Source: RYN-230 sp963782185 (GTDB taxonomy: Bacteria > Actinomycetota > Actinomycetes > Streptosporangiales > Streptosporangiaceae). From it: DNA of 64,000 nucleotides. Below the pieces are notes generated by a model. The model was not told the origin of the DNA. It ran no database searches and saw only the letters and a list, made by a program, of their open reading frames with translations. The first letter of the stretch is position 1; every line of letters begins with the position of its first letter. The DNA lies in NCBI GenBank assembly GCA_963782185.1, contig CAWAJB010000027.1, forward strand, positions 186,001 through 250,000, written 5' to 3'. Both the position numbers and the translations under genes were made by a program. Of the stretch, positions 57,763-64,000 are shown piece by piece.

Positions 57763-57790
57763 ATAGTACTCAGTTTGCTAGATTTGTCAA
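57763..57790 (-). promoter_or_regulatory. Sigma-70-type promoter of the phasin-like gene
   Basis: On the minus strand TTGACA (57790-57785), a 16-nt spacer, then TACTAT (57768-57763), in an AT-rich island. The predicted leader is about 45 nt, ending in a good ribosome site before ATG at 57709. Confidence 0.65.
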
Positions 57791-57882
57791 GCAAGCTGCG
57801 TGGTAGCCCTCATGCCGTGGGGGATCGGGCCCAGGGCTCCTGTGCTCTGCGGAACGAACTTCGCGGCAGAATCAGGAGGGGA

Positions 57883-59721
57883 ATGTCGATGCGCAAACGC
57901 ACGCAGTCCTTAGCGGCCGCAGCAGACCTGGCCGTCCTCGCGCTCGTGGCTGCTGCCTGTGGCGGCAGCAGCGGCACGCCATCCGGCAACTCGTCACCGG
58001 GCTCACAGACCTTTGGCCAACCGGGCCTGAACCCGGGCGGGACGCCAAAGTCTGGCGGCACGCTGAACATGCTCGGCCAGGGCGACGTTGACTTCATGGA
58101 CTACAACGTCTCTTACTACACGATCGGCGGCCTGGGCCAGCGGCCCTGGCTCCGCGGGCTGCTGGCGTATCCGGCCATCCCCGGCAAGTCAACCACGCCC
58201 GCTCCCGACCTGGCCACCGCGATGCCCACCGTCACCAACGGCGGCAAGACCTACAAGCTCACCATCTGCACCGGTGCGATGTGGGGCACCAGCCCGCCAC
58301 GGCAGGTCACCGCGGCCGACGCACTGCTCGGCCTCAAGCGTTCCTGCAACCCGACCCAGCCGTTCGGTGGCCTGCCGGACTTCGAGTCGCTGATCGTCGG
58401 TTACCAGCAGTTCTGCAACGGCTTCGCCAAGGTCTCCTCGACATCGGCGTCAGGCGAGAAGAAGTACATCGAGACGCACCAGGTCTCCCGGGGTGAAGTT
58501 TCCGGGCGGACGATCACCTACAACCTGACGCACCCGGCCAGCTACTTCCCGGACATGCTGCAGCTGGACGCCTTTTCCCCGGCCCCGGTGGAGAGCCTGA
58601 ACTACCCACCCGGGAGCAGCGCGGAAGCCCAGCACCTGATCGCTGATGGGCCGTACAAGATCACGAGCTACGTGCCGACCCGAAGCATTACTTATGCCCG
58701 CAACCCGGCGTGGAAGGCGAGCAGCGACCCGATCCGCAAGGCGTACGTTAACGCGATCAAGGTCACTGAGACCGGTAACGAGCCCGCGGTCCAGGAGCAG
58801 CTGCAGACCAACACGGCCGCGGCGAGCATGGAGTTCGACGCGTTCCCGCCGGTTGGCGCGGACCCCGGCTTGTACCAGCAGATGAAGCAGGGACTGAACC
58901 ACAACTTCAACCTCGGGTCCACGTACTCCGCCAACCCGTACGTCGTGTTCAACGAGGTGTCGCCGAACAACAGTGGTGCGCTGAAGAAGGTCACGGTCCG
59001 GCAGGCGCTCAGCTACGGCATCAACCGGGCGCCCCTGCTCACGGACAACGGCGGCCCGGCCCTGGGGAGGGCGCTCACCCACGTGCTGCCCGATGGCATC
59101 AACGGGTCGCAGGACCTGCCGAAGGGCTACAACCCGTACCCGTACAACCCGAGCAAGGCCAAGCAGATGCTGGCGGCTACCGGGGCCAGGAACATGACCC
59201 TGACCCTGCTCTACCGGCCATCCGACACGAACGAAGCCAAGATGGCGCAGACCCTGCAGAGCGAGCTACCGAAGATCGGCGTGAAGGTCAAGCTGCTCGG
59301 GGCCACCCCCGCGGACTTCTACACCAAGTACCTGCAGGTGCCGAGCGTGGCCAAGAAGGGCACGTCGGATATCGCACTTACCGGGTGGATACCAGACTGG
59401 TACGGGGACGGCGCGGTGTCCTTCTTCGGGCCGCTGTTCTCCGGGCCACCGTCCTACCCGCCGGTGGGCAGCAACTTCGGGTTCTACAACAACCCGTCGA
59501 CAAACGCCCTGATCGGCAAGGGTGCCACCTCCGCGTCGGCCAGCTCGGCCGCCACGATCTGGGCCCAGGCTGACCAGGCGGTCATGAAGGACGCGGCAAT
59601 CTACCCCATCGTTCAGCCGTACCAGCCGCTGTATCACGCCAGCTATGTGCACAACGCGGTGTACATCCCGTCGATCCAGGGGTTCGACCCGACCAACGTC
59701 TGGCTCAGCTCGCCAGGATGA
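57883..59721 (+). CDS. Family-5 ABC solute-binding lipoprotein (oligopeptide/dipeptide type)
   Basis: 612 residues, ATG at 57883 directly after AGGAGGGGA. Signal peptide with lipobox LVAAACGGSS. The SBP_bac_5 fold is recognisable from SGGTLNMLGQGDVDFMDYN, the ligand-domain landmark LIADGPYKITSYVPTRSITYARNP, VRQALSYGINRAPLL and the late NPSTNALIGKG. No permease or ATPase genes are adjacent, so it is an orphan or works with a transporter elsewhere. The Asp/Gly/Asn-rich linker after the lipobox tethers it to the membrane. Confidence 0.9.
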   Translation: MSMRKRTQSLAAAADLAVLALVAAACGGSSGTPSGNSSPGSQTFGQPGLNPGGTPKSGGTLNMLGQGDVDFMDYNVSYYTIGGLGQRPWLRGLLAYPAIPGKSTTPAPDLATAMPTVTNGGKTYKLTICTGAMWGTSPPRQVTAADALLGLKRSCNPTQPFGGLPDFESLIVGYQQFCNGFAKVSSTSASGEKKYIETHQVSRGEVSGRTITYNLTHPASYFPDMLQLDAFSPAPVESLNYPPGSSAEAQHLIADGPYKITSYVPTRSITYARNPAWKASSDPIRKAYVNAIKVTETGNEPAVQEQLQTNTAAASMEFDAFPPVGADPGLYQQMKQGLNHNFNLGSTYSANPYVVFNEVSPNNSGALKKVTVRQALSYGINRAPLLTDNGGPALGRALTHVLPDGINGSQDLPKGYNPYPYNPSKAKQMLAATGARNMTLTLLYRPSDTNEAKMAQTLQSELPKIGVKVKLLGATPADFYTKYLQVPSVAKKGTSDIALTGWIPDWYGDGAVSFFGPLFSGPPSYPPVGSNFGFYNNPSTNALIGKGATSASASSAATIWAQADQAVMKDAAIYPIVQPYQPLYHASYVHNAVYIPSIQGFDPTNVWLSSPG

Positions 59722-60080
59722 TCCCGGCCAGCCCTAACTGTGCCGTTGGGAGAGACCGAATCGCCAGTTTGTGCTCCGCGGGAGCCTGCATTGGGAGGCG
59801 CCGGGGGCCGTCCGCCCGGGCCAGCACTCCGCTCCACGTCCGGATCGATGTGGCTCGCCGCCGATCTGACCCGTGTGGGCCTGGTCGGCGGGCAGTTTCC
59901 TGGCCGGTCTCGCTGTGGGATTGGGCATCTCCGCACGCATCAAGGCCGGAGGAAACTGGCTACTCAGGTTGCGGCCCTGGCTGGTGGCCGGGCTGGTGGC
60001 CGGGCCCGCGTTCGGGCTTGGTGGCCGGGGCGCGCCAGGCCCCCTGGATCAGGGCCAGCATCGCCACGCCCACCCCACCG
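59722..60080. other. Gene-poor stretch before the hexanucleotide repeat
   Basis: No supported gene. A plus-strand GTG frame from 59873 encodes a possible helix (GSFLAGLAVGLGISARI) and then runs through the hexamer repeat as Ala-Pro; it has no ribosome site and I do not call it. Confidence 0.5.
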
Positions 60081-60164
60081 CACCAGCACCAGCACCAGCA
60101 CCAGCACCAGCACCAGCACCAGCACCAGCACCAGCACCAGCACCAGCACCAGCACCAGCACCAG
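60081..60164. repeat. Hexanucleotide microsatellite (CACCAG)14
   Basis: Fourteen perfect copies of CACCAG. All six frames stay open through it (Ala-Pro, Gln-His, Thr-Ser on plus; Cys-Trp, Leu-Val, Gly-Ala on minus), which creates several spurious open frames. It lies 34 bp past the end of the amidohydrolase gene. Confidence 0.97.
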
Positions 60165-60197
60165 CCAGCCGCATGACACCTTGCAGCGGTGGGATGT

Positions 60198-61040
60198 CTA
60201 GACCCTGACGTCACCGATGAGGCGCCGGGCGGCGCCTCCGGTCAGCGCCGCCCAGGCCTCCCCCGGCAGGTCCGGGGTGGCCAGGCCGTCCAGCAGCTGG
60301 GTCACGGTCAGCCCGGTGTTGGGCGCGTCCGAGCCGAAAAGAATCTTGCCCGCCAGCGCGGTGAGCTCCGCGGCCGACGGCCGGACCGGATGGTGGATCA
60401 CCGGGGTGAGGTCGGCGTACACGTGCTCGTGCCCGGCGACCAGCCGCAGCGCGGCCCGCGACGCCGTGTGCCCGCAGTGCGCGATGATGACCCGGGCCCC
60501 GGGGTGGCGGCGGGCGACCTCGGCCACGGGCCGCAGTTCGGCGTCGTCCGTGTGCCCGTCGGCCGCGTGCCCGGCGTGCAGCACGACCGGCAGGGCCACC
60601 TCCGCCGAGTACTCCCAGACCGGGCCGAGGCGCGGGTCGTCGGGGGTGAAGTCCCCCACCGAGCAGTGCAGCTTCAGCACCCGCAGCCCCATGTCCTCGA
60701 CCGCGCTGCGCACGATCGTGAGTGGCTGGTCGTCGCCGGGATGGACCGTGCAGCCGCCAGTCACCCGCACCGGGCCGCCGCGCCGCGCCGCGACCAGGCC
60801 GGCCATGGACTTGTTCAGGCCGGCGGCCGAGCCAGGGCGGCGCGCGTAGGGCAGCGACCAGACCTCCCTGACTCCCTCGGCGGCGAGCCGGTCGCACACG
60901 TCCCCGTGGTCCGCGGGGTAGGCGAAGCGGCCGCTGTCGATCCCGTAGCGGTCGAAGAACCCGCGGATCGCGGCCTGCAGCCGGGACGGCAGCAGGTGAA
61001 CATGCGCGTCAACCACATCGCGGTGTACATCATGGGGCAC
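60198..61040 (-). CDS. Amidohydrolase-2-family metal-dependent hydrolase
   Basis: 280 residues. TIM-barrel metal ligands in order: VVDAHVHLLP, VVLHAGH, VIIAHCGH and FGSDAPN. The family includes decarboxylases and lactone/amide hydrolases of aromatic breakdown; the substrate is not predictable. It contains KLHCSVGDF near residue 125, placing a Lys/His pair in the barrel. No partner gene is adjacent. Start ATG at 61040 without a strong ribosome site. Confidence 0.85.
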   Translation of the reverse strand: MPHDVHRDVVDAHVHLLPSRLQAAIRGFFDRYGIDSGRFAYPADHGDVCDRLAAEGVREVWSLPYARRPGSAAGLNKSMAGLVAARRGGPVRVTGGCTVHPGDDQPLTIVRSAVEDMGLRVLKLHCSVGDFTPDDPRLGPVWEYSAEVALPVVLHAGHAADGHTDDAELRPVAEVARRHPGARVIIAHCGHTASRAALRLVAGHEHVYADLTPVIHHPVRPSAAELTALAGKILFGSDAPNTGLTVTQLLDGLATPDLPGEAWAALTGGAARRLIGDVRV

Positions 61041-61228
61041 CCGTCCGGTTTACCCCGTCCGCCGAACCGGTTGACACCCAGGGGCCACGCGGGCAACACT
61101 CACGGAAACAGCCGGGCCGGAAAGTGGTTCTCGGCTGATGAAACCGTGCTGGCGAGACCCGTGGAGAAACCTGTGGCACGTACCGTCCTGACCAAGGGCC
61201 CGTCGGCGGGGCCTCGCGCGCCACGGGG

Positions 61229-61345
61229 TCATGACCGCGTCCCGGGCGTGATGTTCTGGTTGAGCCGGAAGATGTTGTCCGGGTCGGCCTTGGCCAGCTC
61301 GGCGTAGTCGTCGTGACCGGGCGCGATGCGCTGGCCGGTGAAGCC
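61229..61345 (-). pseudogene. C-terminal remnant of a berberine-bridge-type FAD oxidase
   Basis: The minus-strand frame reads GFTGQRIAPGHDDYAELAK, then ADPDNIFRLNQNITPG before a TGA. This is the classic end of FAD-linked oxidases (DPxNxFRLNQNI). The rest of the gene is missing. The match breaks off at about 61345, next to an AT-rich segment and the MarR gene. No start is possible. The remaining 61041-61228 shows nothing. Confidence 0.75.
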
Positions 61346-61371
61346 GGGGAGACATCAGCATTGGCGTGACC

Positions 61372-61412
61372 CATTATCTATAAGTTTATATATATCTCTA
61401 GAGGTACCATGA
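61372..61412 (+). promoter_or_regulatory. AT-rich promoter/operator island before the MarR gene
   Basis: TTATCTATAAGTTTATATAT and flanking bases form the most AT-rich stretch in the window, with overlapping TATA-like words, 30-70 nt before the MarR start. It is suited to a -10 region and to MarR-type operator binding. Confidence 0.5.
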
Positions 61413-61439
61413 GGCGGGTTCAGTGCGCAAGGAGGCCCG

Positions 61440-61955
61440 GTGAGCGTCAGCGATTCCAGTGGGGACCACGCGGCTGATCTCCGTGTTGACTATGCGACCG
61501 TCCGTGATCTGGCCGTCGTGCTGCACGACCTGGCCTGGCTGCTGCCCCGGACAGTGGGACACGAGGCCGCCAGCCGGGATCCGCTGCCCCAGTCCGAGCT
61601 CGAGGTCATGCGCCTGCTCGTCCGCCGCCCGGGGCTGAGCGTCAACGAGGTGGCCCGCGACCTCGGCCTGCAGGCCAGCAACGCGAGTACGGCGATCCGG
61701 TTGCTGATCGCACGGGAGGCGCTGGAGCGCCGGGCCGACCAGGCCGACGGGCGGGTGGCCCGGCTGTACCCGACCCCCGCCGCCTACGCGGCCCGCGAGC
61801 GCCGCGAACTTTCGTGGGGCGAGGCACTGGCTCCCGTCCTGGCCGGCCTGGGACCGGCTGACCGGCGGCAGCTGGCTGACGCCGCGCCCGCCTTACGGCT
61901 GCTAGCGGACCGGCTCTCGGGCGACCAGGCCTCCGGTGCTGGCCCCGGGCACTGA
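61440..61955 (+). CDS. MarR-family transcriptional regulator
   Basis: 171 residues from GTG at 61440, preceded by AAGGAGG. Winged-helix core: LPQSELEVMRLLVRRPGLSV, recognition helix region VARDLGLQASNASTAIRLLI, wing RRADQADGRVARLYPT. Such regulators often repress an adjacent oxidoreductase; the FAD-oxidase remnant upstream may have been its target. An ATAAC-TTTC-GTTAT inverted repeat lies just downstream (61961-61974). Confidence 0.9.
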   Translation: MSVSDSSGDHAADLRVDYATVRDLAVVLHDLAWLLPRTVGHEAASRDPLPQSELEVMRLLVRRPGLSVNEVARDLGLQASNASTAIRLLIAREALERRADQADGRVARLYPTPAAYAARERRELSWGEALAPVLAGLGPADRRQLADAAPALRLLADRLSGDQASGAGPGH

Positions 61956-61960
61956 TCGAT

Positions 61961-61974
61961 ATAACTTTCGTTAT
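61961..61974. promoter_or_regulatory. Inverted repeat between the MarR and HNH genes
   Basis: ATAAC-TTTC-GTTAT, 5-bp arms, in an AT-richer gap. A TATAGT hexamer follows at 62005-62010, 40 nt before the HNH gene start, and could be its -10 box. The repeat may be a MarR site or part of this promoter. Confidence 0.4.
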
Positions 61975-62049
61975 TTAGCTGCGCTTCCGGCTTTGATTCG
62001 ATACTATAGTCGGATACGTCGAGTCTCGGCCCAGTCGGGAGGTGATCCG

Positions 62050-63804
62050 GTGTCAGCGGACCCGGAGCGCTCCATGGGCGAGGACGACCAGGATCAGATT
62101 CTCGCCTGGGAGATGGCCGCCTTACCCCCGTCGGAAGAACCGGACTGGTACACCGACGATGCCCCGGGTACCGAGCCGCCCTGGGAAATCCCTGACCCCC
62201 GCGAACCGGCCTGGGAAACCCCTGACCCCAGCGATCCGGCTGACGAGAGCCCGTCTCCGGGCGTTCCGTTCGCGGAGGGCGGCTGGGCCGATGCGCTCCC
62301 GCCCGATCCCGTGCTGGCCACCCTCGTTGACCTTGTCCAGCGTGATGGCCTGGCCGGGCTGGATGATGATCAGCTGACCGGGGTGTTGCAGGCCGCGAAC
62401 CGGCTGGCCGCGTGGGCGGCGTCGGTCCGGGTGGCGGCGGTGTCCAGCCTGGCCGGCCGCCGTGAGCAGTCGGGCCGGGAGTCGGGTGACTGGCGGCCGT
62501 TTGACCACGTCGATGATGAGGTCGCGGTCGCGCTCACCGTGACCCGGCGCAGCGCTGGGCGGCTGCTGGATCTGGCCCTGAGCCTGGACCGGCTGCCGCT
62601 GACCCGCGCCGCGCTGGCCGCCGGGGCGATCGATGAGCGGCGAGCTGAGGTGATCGCCGTGGAAGTGGCCGGGCTGGACGGCGAGCACGCCGCGGCGGTC
62701 GAGAAGCTGATCATCGGCCGGGCACCGGGACTGACCAGCGGGCAGCTGCGCGCGCTGGCCCGCCGCGTGGTCTTGTCTGCGGATCCTAAAGCCGCCCGTC
62801 GCCGTAAGCACAAAGCGCTGGAGGACGCCCGGGTGGAGATGTTCCCCGAGACCTGCGGCACCGCCGCCCTGGCCGGCCGTGACCTGCCGCCCGCCGCCGT
62901 GCTCGCCGCGGACAAGCACCTGACCGCGCTGGCCCAGGCGATGAAAGCCGCCGGGCAGCCCGCCACCCTGGACATCCTGCGCGCCCGGGCCTACCTGCAC
63001 CTGCTGTCCGGCCAGCCCGCCGCCACCCTCATCTGCGCACAGCAGGCGGCCGCCACTCCCGGCCTCCCGGGCAGCATTCCTCCCGCAGGCCCCGAGCTTC
63101 CTGCGACCGCCCCGGATGCCGCCGCCCCCGCTTCCGGAGGGCTGCGCGGCAGCGTGAACCTGACCATGCCGCTGACGGCGTGGCTTGGCTGGACGCAGTC
63201 CCCCGGCGACGTGCCCGGCTACGGCCCCGTGGACGCTGAGGACTCCCGGACCCTGGCTGGCCAGCTCGCCGCCAGCCCAGCCAGCCGGTGGTGCGTCACC
63301 CTCACCGGCGCCGGCGGGCACCCCGTCGCGCACGCCTGCGCCCGCCACGGCCCAGCGGTCCCTGGGCAACGAGCCAGCCCCGCCACCCAGGTCCCCGGGC
63401 CACCAGCCAGCCCGGTCCCCGGGCCACCGGCCAGCCCTGCTGCACCAGTCCCGGACTGGCTGCGCGGCCTGACCTTCACCACCCTGCAAACCACCGGCTG
63501 CACCCACCCGCGGGAATCACGCGGCTACCAGCCCAGCGCGTCACTGCGCCACCTCATCCAGATCCGCAACCCCACCTGCACCGGCCCCGGCTGCCGCCGC
63601 CCCGCCACCCGCTGCGACCTGGACCACGTCACCCCGTATGACCGCGGCGGGAAAACCTGCGAATGCAACCTCCACCCCGCCTGCAGGCACAACCACCACA
63701 CCAAGCAAACCCCCGGCTGGACCGTCACCAGCCCCGCCCCCGGCACCCTGATCTGGACCACCCCCGGCAACCGCACCCACACCACCACCCCCGCCGAGTA
63801 CTAG
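62050..63804 (+). CDS. 13E12-repeat-family protein: DUF222 plus HNH nuclease
   Basis: 584 residues from GTG at 62050 with GGAGGTGA four bases upstream. An acidic Pro/Trp-rich N-terminal segment is followed by DUF222 (about 80-370; NRLAAWAASVRVAAVSSLA, AGAIDERRAEVIA). A Pro-rich variable linker holds a 24-nt duplication (PGPPASPV). The C-terminal HNH nuclease reads CTGPGCRRPATRCDLDHVTP and CNLHPACRHNHHTKQ. This family is multicopy in actinobacteria and is thought to be element-related; its target is unknown. All HNH residues are present. Confidence 0.92.
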   Translation: MSADPERSMGEDDQDQILAWEMAALPPSEEPDWYTDDAPGTEPPWEIPDPREPAWETPDPSDPADESPSPGVPFAEGGWADALPPDPVLATLVDLVQRDGLAGLDDDQLTGVLQAANRLAAWAASVRVAAVSSLAGRREQSGRESGDWRPFDHVDDEVAVALTVTRRSAGRLLDLALSLDRLPLTRAALAAGAIDERRAEVIAVEVAGLDGEHAAAVEKLIIGRAPGLTSGQLRALARRVVLSADPKAARRRKHKALEDARVEMFPETCGTAALAGRDLPPAAVLAADKHLTALAQAMKAAGQPATLDILRARAYLHLLSGQPAATLICAQQAAATPGLPGSIPPAGPELPATAPDAAAPASGGLRGSVNLTMPLTAWLGWTQSPGDVPGYGPVDAEDSRTLAGQLAASPASRWCVTLTGAGGHPVAHACARHGPAVPGQRASPATQVPGPPASPVPGPPASPAAPVPDWLRGLTFTTLQTTGCTHPRESRGYQPSASLRHLIQIRNPTCTGPGCRRPATRCDLDHVTPYDRGGKTCECNLHPACRHNHHTKQTPGWTVTSPAPGTLIWTTPGNRTHTTTPAEY

Positions 63805-63819
63805 GAATATGAGGCCGCC

Positions 63820-64000
63820 GTGGGGGCGCGGCGGCGTCGCCGGTCGCCTTCGGTTCGCACCGCAAGGCCTTCGGTTCGCACCGCAAGCCCGAGGCCGTCC
63901 TCCGAACTGCCGGGGCCGTTCACCCCGGATCATGACCGGGAGGTCTTGGCCTATGTGGACGGGGAGATCAGCGCTGAGGAACTGTGCCGCAGGACCGTTG
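63820..64000 (+). CDS. Unknown protein, N-terminal part only
   Basis: The frame from GTG at 63820 (GAGG 5 nt upstream) is open to the end of the window, 60 codons. It begins with an Arg-rich segment containing a 21-bp direct repeat (63846-63887; PSVRTAR/PSVRTAS), then TPDHDREVLAYVDGEISAEE. It is 15 nt after the HNH gene and may be co-transcribed with it. No family recognised. Confidence 0.5.
   Translation, partial: MGARRRRRSPSVRTARPSVRTASPRPSSELPGPFTPDHDREVLAYVDGEISAEELCRRTV

Noticed and set aside
59873..60208. Plus-strand frame with a possible membrane helix running into the CACCAG repeat
   Set aside because: No Shine-Dalgarno, and half of the product is repeat-derived Ala-Pro; all frames are open there.

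Overview
The window comes from a very GC-rich actinobacterium. Codon third positions are almost all G or C, GTG and TTG starts are common, and many genes overlap by ATGA or GTGA. It also carries marker families of that phylum: an XRE/DUF5753 regulator with a DUF397 partner, a 13E12/DUF222-HNH protein, two tandem apolipoprotein N-acyltransferases and a lipoprotein L,D-transpeptidase. A soil organism of the Streptosporangiales/Streptomyces type is the best guess. No rRNA, tRNA or CRISPR array was seen.

Layout. 1-8.5 kb: end of a secreted sedolisin, a THUMP-like methyltransferase with an EamA exporter, two lnt genes, and a lipoprotein L,D-transpeptidase. 8.5-13 kb: an MFS exporter and an overlapping trio (UbiE-like methyltransferase, membrane protein, geranylgeranyl-reductase-like flavoprotein) that looks like isoprenoid or menaquinone modification. 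13.5-17.7 kb: DEAD-box helicase, PsiE, PPK2 and a LysR regulator divergent from a TDT-family transporter. 19.2-22.4 kb: a polysaccharide deacetylase whose end overlaps a convergent response regulator/kinase pair.

22.4-35.8 kb: one long minus-strand exopolysaccharide cluster. It holds two GT4 glycosyltransferases, a processive GT2 synthase, a GH18 protein, a nucleotide-sugar epimerase, a priming sugar transferase, a flavoprotein, an ATP-grasp ligase, a nucleotide-sugar dehydrogenase and a deacetylase. Inside it sits a response regulator with Glu at the phosphoacceptor position. 36-41.8 kb: an FHA protein, an ABC-2 permease, a membrane alpha/beta-hydrolase fused to an ABC ATPase, a perfect 33-bp palindrome, and the XRE/DUF397 pair.

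42-48.3 kb: the most unusual unit, a probable five-gene operon of a histidine/aromatic ammonia-lyase-like protein (active-site triad Gly-Thr-Gly instead of Ala-Ser-Gly), the three subunits of a form-II CoxL-type molybdenum hydroxylase, and a MetE-C-domain protein. 48.5-64 kb: CAP protein, MDR oxidoreductase, uvrA, lon, a short GPP34-like protein, gene remnants, an orphan lipoprotein solute-binding protein, an amidohydrolase, a MarR regulator and a 13E12 HNH protein.

Two patterns run through the window. First, six 15-bp tandem arrays of different sequence lie in frame inside five genes, giving pentapeptide linkers. Second, eight genes (mostly 23.5-39.2 kb, plus uvrA) are broken by single-base indels, often in short C or G runs, while their conserved motifs stay intact in adjoining frames. 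That looks more like sequence error than decay, so the affected genes are described as intended products and flagged.
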